Positions 42,272 through 50,805 of a stretch of DNA of 51,041 nt are shown in pieces; the first letter of the stretch is position 1; each line of letters starts with the position of its first letter. Below the pieces are notes generated by a model that was not told the DNA's origin, did not search any database, and saw only the letters and a program-made list of their open reading frames with translations. The position numbers and the translations under genes were made by a program. This DNA is from JAGSOU01 sp049974865 (GTDB lineage: Bacteria; Pseudomonadota; Alphaproteobacteria; Rhodobacterales; Rhodobacteraceae): positions 1-51,041 of the forward strand of contig JBNGCX010000025.1 of the NCBI GenBank assembly GCA_049974865.1, written 5' to 3'.

Positions 42272-43135
42272 TCATATGCAATCGATCGGCACCGCAGTCA
42301 CGTCGAGTTCCGGCGTCACCACGAGGAGATGATTGACCGGAACGGGCTTCCAGAATGATCGCTCCTCGGTCAAGGGCTCGGATGAGATGATGATGGCCTC
42401 TGGCCTCTCGCTGGCGGGACGCATCACATATTTGCCCTCCACATTCTCAAAGCGGTCGCCGAGTGCGTAGTAGAGGGAGTGCGGCTGGGCGTCTGCCGGC
42501 GTCACACCCCGGGCCGCGACGATGCTGTTTCCGTCGGTCACTGCGAAATTGTAGCGCGATGGCGCCGCCGCTTCCGCCTTCCTGCCCAGAGCATTCAGCC
42601 GTCTTATGGTGACCATCAGGGCGTCGCGCATATCAGCGGCAGAGCAGTCGCCGAGGCGCGCAAGGATCGCGTCGATGAACACGGCGAAGGCATGCTCGGT
42701 ATCGGTGGTTCCCTGCACCATGTCATAGGCGGTATCGCTCAGCGACTCGCGCAACTCGCGCCTGACATCTGGGAAATGCGAAATGGCGCCGTTATGCATC
42801 CACAGAAACTGCTCGTATTGAAAGGGATGACAGTTCGCCTCGGTAACGAGTCCGTGGCGGCCCGCGGCGCGCACATGGGCAAAAAAGCAGCCGGACATGG
42901 TTTTCTCCGCCAGCCTGCGCAGATTGCGGTTGCTCCAGGCGGGGGCCGTGCTGGTGAAGACGCAAGGAGAGGGGTCGATCTGCGGAACATACCACCCGAC
43001 GCCGAACCCATCGCCGTTGAGCGGTTCCTGCCGTTCTCGGGCCTTGAAGCTCTGCATGATGAGGGACTGCTCCGCCTTCGTGAGAAGGTCGGACATCAGC
43101 ATGTCGCGACCCTTGTATACAAGGAAACGGCACAT
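42272..43135 (-). CDS. Class II glutamine amidotransferase (YafJ-like)
   Basis: This N-terminal nucleophile-type glutamine amidotransferase has 287 residues. Cys2 (MCRFLVYKG) is the catalytic nucleophile once Met1 is removed. Family features include GDGFGVGWY, FFAHVRAAG and ANCHPFQYEQFLWMHNGAI, the glutamine-binding and oxyanion segments. It has no synthase domain, so it is of the YafJ/EgtC kind, hydrolysing a gamma-glutamyl amide. The start at 43135 is fixed by Cys2. It lies 128 bp downstream of groEL on the same strand and could be co-transcribed. Confidence 0.92.
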   Translation of the reverse strand: MCRFLVYKGRDMLMSDLLTKAEQSLIMQSFKARERQEPLNGDGFGVGWYVPQIDPSPCVFTSTAPAWSNRNLRRLAEKTMSGCFFAHVRAAGRHGLVTEANCHPFQYEQFLWMHNGAISHFPDVRRELRESLSDTAYDMVQGTTDTEHAFAVFIDAILARLGDCSAADMRDALMVTIRRLNALGRKAEAAAPSRYNFAVTDGNSIVAARGVTPADAQPHSLYYALGDRFENVEGKYVMRPASERPEAIIISSEPLTEERSFWKPVPVNHLLVVTPELDVTAVPIDCI

Positions 43136-43263
43136 TTTTCGGGTCTCCGCGCTTTCGTATTCGGCTGGGGGTGCCGACGTTCTTTCCGGCATTGTCGCAC
43201 CGCGCATCGCGCCGCTGCACAGGGCTGTGATGGCAGGCTTTCGCGGGGCGTCGCCGGAGTTTC

Positions 43264-44880
43264 TCACTCCATTGGCATGCCCGGCTCCTTGTCCTTTTCC
43301 TCTTCGACCTCGGTCATGGTCGCATCGGTCAGCAGAAGAGTTCCGGCGACAGACACCGCGTTCTCGAGCGCGATGCGAACCACCTTTGTGGGGTCGATTA
43401 TCCCGGCCTCCACCAGATCCACATATTCCTTTCGCGCGGCGTCGAACCCCAGGCTCCCCTTTCCCTTGCGCAGTTCCGCGACGACGACCCCGCCATCCAC
43501 CGCCGAATTCTCCGCAATCTGCCGCGCCGGGGCCGAGAGCGCCGCCGCGAGGATTCGGAGGCCCGTCCTGCGGTCGCCCTCGGCGGATACGGCGGCGCGC
43601 TCGACGTCCTCGATGCAGCGCACAAGCGCGAGGCCACCGCCGGGAACCACGCCCTCGTCGACCGCCGCCTTGGTGGCGCTGATCGCGTCGTCCAGCGCCT
43701 CCTTGCGGTTCTTGAGGTCGGTTTCCGTGGGGGCGCCGACGCGGATCACCGCCACCCCGCCGGAGAGCTTGGCAAGCCGCTCCTCCAGTTTTTCTCGGTC
43801 GTAATCGCCGGTGGTGTCCTTGATCTGGTTTCGGATCTGGGCGATGCGCGCCTTGATGTCCTCCTTGCCGCCTTGGCCGCCCACGATCGTCGTCGTGTCG
43901 CGGTTGCAGACAACGCGATCGGCGCGGCCGAGTTGTTCGACGGTCACGTTTTCGAACTTGATCCCCACATCCTCGGAAATCAGCAGGCCGCCGGTGACGA
44001 TGGCGATATCCTCGAGAATGGCCCGGCGCCGCTCGCCGAAGCCCGGCGCCTTGGCCGCCGCGACCCGCATTCCCCCGCGCAACTTGTTGACCACCAGGGT
44101 CGCCAGCGCATCCCCGTCGACGTCCTCGGCGATGACGAAGACCGACGCATCCTGCTGCACCAGGGCCTCGAGAAGCGGCACGAGAGGGCGCAGGTTGGAC
44201 AGCTTGCGCTCGTGCAGCAGGATATAGGGCTGCTCAAGCTCGCAAGAGAGGTTCTCCATGTCGGTCACGAAATAGGGCGAGATATAGCCGCGGTCGAATT
44301 GCAGCCCCTCGACGACATCCAGCGTGGTTTCGGTGGTGCGGGATTCCTCTACCGTGATCGCGCCATCCTCCCCGACCCTCTCCATCGCCTGGGCCACCAG
44401 CGCCCCGATCGAGGGATCGTTATGCGCCGAGATGGTGGCGACCTGCTCTTTTTCCCGGGATGTCTTCACCGGGCGAGAGAGATTTTCCAGCGCCTTGACG
44501 GCAACTTCCAGCCCCTCGTCGATGCCGTGGCGCAGATCGACTGCGGAAGCGCCGGCCGCAACATTTCGCAGCCCTTCGGCGAAGATCGCATGGGCCAGCA
44601 GGGTTGCCGTGGTCGTTCCGTCCCCCACGGAATCGCCCGTCTTTTCGGCCGCCTGGCGGATCATCTGGGCGCCAAGATCCTCTTCGGGGTCCTTCAGCCT
44701 GACCTCCCTGGCGATGGTGACCCCGTCATTGCACACAAGGGGGCCACCCCATTTCCGCTGCAGCAGGACCGATTTCGATTTCGGCCCCAGGGTCACCCGC
44801 ACTGCATCGGCGAGCGCCTCTGTGCCTCTGAGCAGCTTCTCGCGCGCTTTCGAGTCGAAGAGAATGTTCTTATAGGCCAT
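43264..44880 (-). CDS. groEL: Stand-alone GroEL-type chaperonin
   Basis: This 60-kDa chaperonin has 538 residues. ATP-site elements are intact: VRVTLGPKSKSV, NDGVTIAREV, GDGTTTATLLAHA, DEGVVPGGGLAL and IDPTKVVR. The C-terminus ends in DKEPGMPME and lacks the GGM repeat tail of canonical GroEL. No groES is adjacent and there is no CIRCE element upstream, so this is probably an extra paralogue, regulated separately, as in bacteria with several GroELs. It may fold a special client, or serve under stress. Its gene is followed by the glutamine amidotransferase. Confidence 0.93.
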   Translation of the reverse strand: MAYKNILFDSKAREKLLRGTEALADAVRVTLGPKSKSVLLQRKWGGPLVCNDGVTIAREVRLKDPEEDLGAQMIRQAAEKTGDSVGDGTTTATLLAHAIFAEGLRNVAAGASAVDLRHGIDEGLEVAVKALENLSRPVKTSREKEQVATISAHNDPSIGALVAQAMERVGEDGAITVEESRTTETTLDVVEGLQFDRGYISPYFVTDMENLSCELEQPYILLHERKLSNLRPLVPLLEALVQQDASVFVIAEDVDGDALATLVVNKLRGGMRVAAAKAPGFGERRRAILEDIAIVTGGLLISEDVGIKFENVTVEQLGRADRVVCNRDTTTIVGGQGGKEDIKARIAQIRNQIKDTTGDYDREKLEERLAKLSGGVAVIRVGAPTETDLKNRKEALDDAISATKAAVDEGVVPGGGLALVRCIEDVERAAVSAEGDRRTGLRILAAALSAPARQIAENSAVDGGVVVAELRKGKGSLGFDAARKEYVDLVEAGIIDPTKVVRIALENAVSVAGTLLLTDATMTEVEEEKDKEPGMPME

Positions 44881-45373
44881 ACCCGTTGCACCTATTCAGC
44901 GTCCGCTGGCCAATATTCAGTCATCTTACACGGCTGCCCGTATTCGCAAAGGCCCGTAACCGGCGTGACCTGCCCCCCGCTGTTCCCTCGATCATAACGA
45001 GAGTCTGCGGATTTTGGAGTGGTAGTTGGGTTGGTCGTTTTGGGCAAGCGCGCCGGGCGCGGAGGCCTGTGAAGCAAAGCTGACGTTTGGATCGCGGCCG
45101 ATAGTGCGGCGATTTTCGGATGGATTTTGACCACCGGGTCCGGCTTGAGCTCCGTAGAGCGCAGCTGAGTGCCGGCACTCGATTCTAGGCGCGTGAGGGC
45201 AGCGGGGCTGGGGAATATGGACGAGTTCGCATTCGTCTGACGACATTTCATCCGTAGTTTTGCACGGTGGTAGCCGGCGATTATGAAGATCCTGCTTCGC
45301 CCTCTGGAAGCCAAAGATCAAATCCGTTCAACCAGATGGCACTCGCTATGCGCAAGCTTTCCTTCCTATCTGT
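44881..45373. other. groEL upstream region, no secure gene
   Basis: This 493-bp gap contains the groEL promoter, not clearly recognisable. A perfect 14-bp palindrome GAGTGCCGGCACTC lies at 45167-45180; its halves are the CIRCE half-sites in the opposite order, so it is not a CIRCE. GCTGAATA occurs twice shortly before the groEL start. Open frames here show no family motif. Confidence 0.45.
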
Positions 45374-46270
45374 CTATGTCGTTTCCTGCCCACGGGCGAG
45401 CCTCTGACGGCGCCCCGAATACCACAGATAGAGCACAAGGCTTCCGATCACAGTCAGACCGCCTGCCAGCATCGCATGTGTGGGTTTTTCGCCAATTCCG
45501 ACCCAGACCCAGATCGGGCCCAGAATGGTTTCCAGCAGCATCAGCAGACTCACGTTCGAAGCTTGCGTGTAGCGCGATGCGAGCGAGAGCGAGAAAAACG
45601 ACGCGGGCAGCACAAGGCACCCGGTGACGGATATGGCCCAGACGCGGCCCTGAAGCATGGGGCCGACGCCGACGAAGGACAGGGCGGCAAAGCCGGCAAG
45701 AAACGCGCCACAGCCCACCGCCAACAGGATCGGCACCTGCGGATTGCGGCGGAGCGTGACGAAGTTGAGGGCAAGGCTGATCGCCACGCCAAGCCCGGCG
45801 GCCGCGCCCACAAGCGGGCTTCCCGTGACGACGCCGGGGGCTTCGCCAAAGACAGCGATACCGATGCCGCCCAGCACAGCGACAATCGTTGCCCAAGTCG
45901 ACCAATGTGTCGCCTCATTGAGAAGGAGGCGAGAGAGCAGGGCCGCAAAGACCGGCACGGAAGACACGCTGAACAGCACCACCGACACGGGCGCCTCTGC
46001 AATCCCGATACTGAAGAGTGAGGCATTCAGAAACTGGCACAGCACGATCAGCATTCCTCCCGCGGTGGCAAGGCCGCGCAGATCGCTCCGCCAGTCCCGC
46101 CGCCGAAAAGCGAACCAGAGGATCGTGAGGGTGCCCCCCATGAGAAGACCCCGCCAGGCAACCATTTGCCCGCCATTCATCTCCGACCACCGCATCAAGA
46201 GGGTGTCCGGCGTCAGGGCCAATGCACCGAACAGAGCGAGGGATACCCCGAACGTGGGATGTCGTGTCAT
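45374..46270 (-). CDS. EamA/DMT family permease
   Basis: This drug/metabolite transporter superfamily permease has 298 residues and about ten membrane segments in two homologous EamA halves. The first half ends with VPVFAALLSRLLLNE and the second with LLETILGPIWVWVGIGEKPT, both at the family positions with a conserved Glu and Pro. Its likely function is export of a small metabolite. It begins at the ATG 46270, just inside the strand's first helix, and stands alone. Confidence 0.9.
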   Translation of the reverse strand: MTRHPTFGVSLALFGALALTPDTLLMRWSEMNGGQMVAWRGLLMGGTLTILWFAFRRRDWRSDLRGLATAGGMLIVLCQFLNASLFSIGIAEAPVSVVLFSVSSVPVFAALLSRLLLNEATHWSTWATIVAVLGGIGIAVFGEAPGVVTGSPLVGAAAGLGVAISLALNFVTLRRNPQVPILLAVGCGAFLAGFAALSFVGVGPMLQGRVWAISVTGCLVLPASFFSLSLASRYTQASNVSLLMLLETILGPIWVWVGIGEKPTHAMLAGGLTVIGSLVLYLWYSGRRQRLARGQETT

Positions 46271-46395
46271 ATGAGAACCAAGCTGAACATGCCTTCACGA
46301 TGTCTACCGGCGTGTCTGCGCCATTCCAAGAGGTGCGGACCAGCCGGGGATTCTCTGCGGAAAACTCCAAGCCAAGTCGGCCCGGTTCTTGGGGA

Positions 46396-46662
46396 TCACA
46401 TCACCTCAGGCCGCTCCAGATCCCGGGCAAAATCCAGATGAAGCAAACGATGAAGCGCCACAATGGCATCGCGCCGAGTCGACAGGTCGTAACCGGCGCG
46501 TGCGGCGCCGACGACAGCGCAGGCGCGCGCGGCGCAGGCCGGACCGCCGAGCAGCTGGGCGGAGGCGACGAGGTGGTCGCCCTCCTCTCTCAGCCAACGC
46601 AGGAACGCCTGCGCCCGTTCGATGTGCCGGAGCAGGGCACGGATATCGGGTGTGTGTTTCAT
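46396..46662 (-). CDS. Small hypothetical protein
   Basis: I do not recognise this 88-residue protein. It is predicted mostly helical (IRALLRHIERAQAFLRWL) and has two cysteines. AGGAAAGG lies about 9 nt before the ATG at 46662, a good ribosome site, which supports that it is real. It sits downstream of nrdJ on the same strand, 344 bp away, with a strong hairpin in between. Confidence 0.6.
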   Translation of the reverse strand: MKHTPDIRALLRHIERAQAFLRWLREEGDHLVASAQLLGGPACAARACAVVGAARAGYDLSTRRDAIVALHRLLHLDFARDLERPEVM

Positions 46663-46777
46663 GGGATCACCTTTCCTGGTGGAATGCGCGACCCCCCGTG
46701 GGTCGCGTCAGAAGATCCCTGCTCCGGTCAAATGGTGTGATGTCTTGCGTTGATATCGCCGGCGGCGCGGGGCTGTC

Positions 46778-46809
46778 CGGCGCGGCCTCACCCGGAAGGC
46801 CGCGCCGGC
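46778..46809. terminator. 12-bp perfect hairpin in the nrdJ 3' region
   Basis: CCGGCGCGGCCT and AGGCCGCGCCGG pair perfectly with an 8-nt loop. No T-run follows on either strand. It lies 197 bp past the nrdJ stop and may be a Rho-independent-like stop or a repeat element. Confidence 0.45.
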
Positions 46810-46941
46810 ACCGCGTTCCGCCCACCCCGGCCCGGGATTTCAGCGTGGCCCGGTCGATTTCGGAGTGCATTCTGCCGCTTCGAAAAAAATATCCGTCCGT
46901 CAGCGCCTTAGCGCCCATTGGCGGATCTTTAACCGACGCTT

Positions 46942-46957
46942 GGCCGAAAAATCGGCC
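46942..46957 (-). terminator. Short hairpin just after nrdJ
   Basis: Read leftward, GGCCGA and TCGGCC pair around TTTT, beginning 50 nt past the nrdJ stop. This is the nearest terminator-like structure to nrdJ; the overlapping AAATCGGCCGATTT palindrome lacks a downstream U-run. Confidence 0.3.
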
Positions 46958-47006
46958 GATTTGGACAAACTATACCCGTAAAGACATCAACTGGCCTTGC
47001 CGCGCC

Positions 47007-49307
47007 CTACTGGCACTTGGAATGGCCGCAACTCATGCAGGTCATGCAGCCTTCTACCATCCGCATCTCGTAGGAACCGCAGGCCGGGCAGGCGGGCCCG
47101 CGCGGGCGTTCGCCCACGGCCAGGGCCTCGTATTGCGGGTCGGTCTTCAGGCCCATGCCTTCACCGGGGATGAAGCCGATCGCGATCAGGTGGCGCTCGA
47201 TCACGCCGCCGATCGCGGCCAGGATCGAGGGGATGTACTTGCCCTGCATCCACGCCCCGCCGCGCGGGTCGAACACCGCCTTCAGCTCCTCCACCACGAA
47301 GGAAACGTCACCGCCGCGCCGGAACACCGCGCTGATCATCCGGGTCAGCGCCACGGTCCAGGCGTAATGCTCCATGTTCTTGGAGTTGATGAAGACCTCG
47401 AACGGGCGGCGGTGGCCGTTCACCACCACGTCGTTGATGGTGATGTAGATCGCGTGCTCGCTGTCGGGCCATTTCAGCTTGTAGGTGTTGCCCTCCAGCG
47501 TCTGCGGGCGGTCCAGCGGCTCGGAGATATAGACCACGTCGGCGGGCGGCACCTGGCTGCCCTCGCCATGCGAGGTGGCGAGATGCCGGGCCGAGGCGGC
47601 CTCTTTCTTCTCCTCGCTCACGCTCAGGACCGAGCCGGTGACCTCGTTCGGGCGATAGGTGGTGCAGCCCTTGCAGCCGGTCTCGTAGGCCTGCATGTAA
47701 ACATCCTTGAACGCGTCGAAGCTGATGTCCTCGGGGCAGTTGATGGTCTTGGAGATCGAGGAATCCACCCATTTCTGCGCCGCCGCCTGCATCTTGACGT
47801 GATCGAGCGGGGTCAGCGTCTGCGCGTTGACGAAATAGTCGGGCAGTTCCGCGTCGCCGAATTTCTCGCGCCACAGGCGCACGGCGTAATCCACCACCTC
47901 TTCCTCGGTTCGCGAGCCGTCGGGCTGAAGCACCTTGCGGCTGTAGCTGTAGGCAAAGACCGGCTCGATCCCCGAACTGACATTGCCCGCGTAAAGCGAG
48001 ATCGTCCCCGTCGGCGCGATCGAGGTCAGCAACGCATTGCGGATACCATGCTCGGCGATCGCCGCGCGCACGTCCTCGTCCATCGCCTGCAGCGTGCCGC
48101 TGGCCAGGTATTTCTCCTTGTCGAACAGCGGGAAGGCGCCCTTTTCCCTGGCCAGTTGCACCGAGGCCAGGTAGGCGGCGCGGGCGATGCGGTGCAACCA
48201 GCGCTCGGTCTGGCGCGCCGCCTCGTCCGAGCCATAGCGCAGCCCCATCATAAGCAACGCATCGGCCAGCCCCGTCACGCCCAGCCCGATCCGGCGCTTG
48301 TTCTGCGCCTCCTCCTCCTGTTCGGGCAGCGGGAATTTCGACACGTCCACCACGTTGTCCATCATCCGCACGGCGGTGGCGACCAGATCCTCCAGCTCGG
48401 CCTCATCGAGGTCGGCGATGCTCTCGAACGGGTTCTTCACCAGCCGCGCCAGGTTGATCGAGCCCAGCAGGCAGGCGCCGTAGGGCGGCAGCGGCTGCTC
48501 ACCGCAGGGGTTGGTGGCCGAGATGGTCTCACAATAGGCGAGGTTGTTCATCTCGTTGATCCGGTCGATGAAGATCACGCCAGGCTCGGCGTAATCATAG
48601 GTCGCGCGCATGATCCTGTTCCACAGGTCGCGCGCCTCGACCGTGTGGTAGACCTTGCCGTCGAACACCAGGTCCCAGCTCTCGTCGGCCTTCACGGCCT
48701 CCATGAACGCGTCGGTCACCAGGACCGAGACGTTGAAATTGCGCAGCCGGGCCGGGTCGGACTTGGCCGAGATGAAATCCTCGATATCGGGGTGGTCGCA
48801 GCGCATGGTGGCCATCATCGCGCCGCGGCGGCTGCCCGCCGACATGATGGTGCGGCACATCGCGTCCCACACATCCATGAAGCTCAGCGGCCCCGAGGCG
48901 TCCGCGGCCACCCCCTTCACATCCGCGCCCTTGGGGCGGATGGTGCTGAAATCATAGCCGATCCCGCCGCCCTTCTGCATGGTCAGCGCGGCCTCCTTCA
49001 GCATGTCGAATATCCCGGCGAGGGTGTCGGGAATGGTGCCCATGACGAAGCAGTTGAACAGCGTCACGTCACGCTTGGTGCCGGCGCCGGCGGTGATGCG
49101 GCCGGCCGGCAGGAACCGGAAATCCTCCAGCGCGTCGAAGAACTTGTCCTCCCAGGCGGCCGGATCCTTCTCCACCGCCGCCAGGGCGCGCGCGATGCGG
49201 CGCCAGCTGTCCTCGACAGTGATGTCCAGGGCCGTGCCGTCGGCCTCCTTGAAGCGGTATTTCATGTCCCAGATTTGCTCGGCGATCGGGGCAGAGAAAC
49301 GGCTCAT
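47007..49307 (-). CDS. nrdJ: Adenosylcobalamin-dependent (class II) ribonucleotide reductase NrdJ
   Basis: This 766-residue enzyme reduces ribonucleotides to deoxyribonucleotides with adenosylcobalamin and so works with or without oxygen. Radical and redox residues can be placed: Cys in FNCFVMGTI, the NPCGEQPLPPYGAC segment with the thiyl Cys and Glu, and a C-terminal zinc-ribbon-like CPACGSYEMRM with CMTCMSCGHSKC. The start at 49307 (MSRFSAP) has AAGGA upstream; an in-frame extension to 49415 is not typical. No B12 riboswitch is visible in the 100-bp upstream gap. As the only RNR in the window, it is a likely housekeeping gene. Confidence 0.96.
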   Translation of the reverse strand: MSRFSAPIAEQIWDMKYRFKEADGTALDITVEDSWRRIARALAAVEKDPAAWEDKFFDALEDFRFLPAGRITAGAGTKRDVTLFNCFVMGTIPDTLAGIFDMLKEAALTMQKGGGIGYDFSTIRPKGADVKGVAADASGPLSFMDVWDAMCRTIMSAGSRRGAMMATMRCDHPDIEDFISAKSDPARLRNFNVSVLVTDAFMEAVKADESWDLVFDGKVYHTVEARDLWNRIMRATYDYAEPGVIFIDRINEMNNLAYCETISATNPCGEQPLPPYGACLLGSINLARLVKNPFESIADLDEAELEDLVATAVRMMDNVVDVSKFPLPEQEEEAQNKRRIGLGVTGLADALLMMGLRYGSDEAARQTERWLHRIARAAYLASVQLAREKGAFPLFDKEKYLASGTLQAMDEDVRAAIAEHGIRNALLTSIAPTGTISLYAGNVSSGIEPVFAYSYSRKVLQPDGSRTEEEVVDYAVRLWREKFGDAELPDYFVNAQTLTPLDHVKMQAAAQKWVDSSISKTINCPEDISFDAFKDVYMQAYETGCKGCTTYRPNEVTGSVLSVSEEKKEAASARHLATSHGEGSQVPPADVVYISEPLDRPQTLEGNTYKLKWPDSEHAIYITINDVVVNGHRRPFEVFINSKNMEHYAWTVALTRMISAVFRRGGDVSFVVEELKAVFDPRGGAWMQGKYIPSILAAIGGVIERHLIAIGFIPGEGMGLKTDPQYEALAVGERPRGPACPACGSYEMRMVEGCMTCMSCGHSKCQ

Positions 49308-49432
49308 GTCAGGGTCCTTGAAGGTCTCGGGAAGGGTGGAGCAGCATACGGGTTCCGCTTGAACTCGGCAAGAACTAGCATAGTCTAAATGACCATCAAC
49401 TAAATAGGGTGGCACCGTTGGCCAAAGGGCAC

Positions 49433-49852
49433 ATGAACCTCGTAAAACTCTGCGTCGGCGCCGAAAAGGTCGAGGACCTGCTCGCCTGGCAGGAACGGAG
49501 CCGCGCGAACTGGGCCGACGGATACCCCCGCCACGTCACTCGGATGTGGCCCAAGCGCGGGGACGAACTGCTTGACGGCGGCTCGCTCTACTGGGTGTTC
49601 AAGGGCTTGATTCTGGCCCGCCAGAGGGTGGTCGGGCTGGAAGAGGTGATCGGCGCCGACGGCATCACCCGCTGCGGCATCGTGCTCGACCCCGAGGTCA
49701 TCCGCACCGAGGCCGTCCCGCGCCGCCCCTTCCAGGGCTGGCGCTATCTCAAGCCCGAGGACAGCCCGCGCGACCTGCCCGAGAGCGGCCGCTCCGAGGA
49801 CACGCTGCCCGCCGAACTGTCGGCCGCCCTGGCCGAAATCGGGGTGCGCTGA
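49433..49852 (+). CDS. DUF1489 family protein
   Basis: This 139-residue protein belongs to DUF1489, of unknown function and typical of Alphaproteobacteria. The N-terminus MNLVKLCVGAEKVEDLLAWQ is the family signature, followed by TRMWPKRGDELLDGGSLYWVFKG and the C-terminal FQGWRYLKPEDSPRDL (read in parts). I chose the ATG at 49433; a GTG at 49409 would add eight residues. It is divergent from nrdJ, a pairing common in this group, and shares its promoter region. Confidence 0.9.
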   Translation: MNLVKLCVGAEKVEDLLAWQERSRANWADGYPRHVTRMWPKRGDELLDGGSLYWVFKGLILARQRVVGLEEVIGADGITRCGIVLDPEVIRTEAVPRRPFQGWRYLKPEDSPRDLPESGRSEDTLPAELSAALAEIGVR

Positions 49853-49868
49853 GAGGTGCGAAACCGGC

Positions 49869-49896
49869 ATATGAATTCGATATGAATTCAATATGA
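49869..49896. repeat. Short tandem repeat
   Basis: ATATGAATTCG and ATATGAATTCA are followed by a partial third ATATGA, giving 2.5 copies of an 11-bp unit in the gap after the DUF1489 gene. Confidence 0.7.
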
Positions 49897-49968
49897 CCCG
49901 CATTTGGCGTCCCTGCAGCAGGAAGGTGCACTCCCAAACCGTCGCGCCCGCCCCCCGGGCAGCGCCAC

Positions 49969-50023
49969 GAGTATTTTGGCCAAGAAGAAGAGAAAGCCCT
50001 GCTTCTTCTTGGCCGAAATACTC
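49969..50023. repeat. Long hairpin repeat, likely bidirectional terminator
   Basis: Arms of 22 nt (49969-49990 and 50002-50023), beginning GAGTATTTTGGCC and ending GGCCGAAATACTC, pair with a single mismatch that becomes a G-U pair in RNA, around an 11-nt loop. It lies between the convergent DUF1489 and hisG genes. A second hairpin (CGGGGCT/AGCCCCG) follows at 50024-50045. Elements with this core look like repeats dispersed in related genomes. Confidence 0.65.
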
Positions 50024-50106
50024 CGGGGCTTGGGGCGGAGCCCCGATCCGCACGCAGTGCCAGAAGGCTTGCGCCGCAGGCGCGCAATCCAGCCGGCCGC
50101 AGGACG

Positions 50107-50805
50107 CTAGTCGTCGATCCCCAGCCGCGCGCTCAGCGCCCGGAACCGCTCGCGGTTGCCCCCGTCCCAGTCGGCCCGGCGCGACTTGAACAGCGTCGCC
50201 TGGCTGCGGTGGATCAGCCCGTCGGACAGGATCTTCAGGTGGTTGGCGCGCAGGGTCTCGCCGGTGGAGGTGATGTCGGCCACCGCCTCGGCGGTCAGGT
50301 TCTTGACCGTGCCCTCGGTCGCGCCCTGGCTGTCCACCAGCTGGTAGTCGGCCACCCCCGCCCCGCGCAGGAACTCGCGCACCAGGCGGTGATACTTGGT
50401 GGCGATCCGCAGGCGGAAGCCGTGGTTGCGCCGGAAGGCGGCCGCCGCCGCGTCGAGATCGTCGAGCGTATCCACGTCGGCCCAGCATTTCGGCACCGCG
50501 ATGATCAGGTCGGCATGGCCAAAGCCCATCGGCGCCAGCGCCCGGATCTTGCCCTCCCAGTCGGCGATCTTCTCATGCACCAGGTCCGAGCCGGTCACGC
50601 CCAGGTGGATGCGCCCCGCGGCCAGCTCGCGTGGGATCTCGCCCGCCGACAGCAACACCAGCTCGATCCCGTCGATCCCTTCGACGGCGCCGGCATATTC
50701 GCGGTCCGAGCCGGTGCGGCGCAGCGTCACGCCGTGGCCCGCGAACCATTCAAAGGTCTTTTCCATCAACCGCCCCTTGGAGGGCACGCCCAGTTTCAGG
50801 GTCAT
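50107..50805 (-). CDS. hisG: ATP phosphoribosyltransferase catalytic subunit HisG (short form)
   Basis: This enzyme catalyses the first step of histidine synthesis, joining ATP and PRPP. At 232 residues it is the short form, which lacks the C-terminal regulatory domain and needs HisZ. The N-terminus LKLGVPSKGRLMEKT is typical, as are LGVTGSDLVHEK and the PRPP-binding DITSTGETLRAN. It overlaps hisZ by ATGA, so the two subunits are coupled. The ATG at 50805 is fixed by that overlap. Confidence 0.96.
   Translation of the reverse strand: MTLKLGVPSKGRLMEKTFEWFAGHGVTLRRTGSDREYAGAVEGIDGIELVLLSAGEIPRELAAGRIHLGVTGSDLVHEKIADWEGKIRALAPMGFGHADLIIAVPKCWADVDTLDDLDAAAAAFRRNHGFRLRIATKYHRLVREFLRGAGVADYQLVDSQGATEGTVKNLTAEAVADITSTGETLRANHLKILSDGLIHRSQATLFKSRRADWDGGNRERFRALSARLGIDD

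Noticed and set aside
44881..45373. CIRCE element for HrcA control of groEL
   Set aside because: No TTAGCACTC-N9-GAGTGCTAA pattern is present; the palindrome at 45167 has the half-sites in reverse order.
46389..49388. A 999-codon open frame antisense to nrdJ
   Set aside because: Same explanation: nrdJ on the opposite strand is full-length with all motifs.
49308..49432. Cobalamin riboswitch upstream of nrdJ
   Set aside because: The gap is only about 125 bp and I found no B12-box-like sequence.
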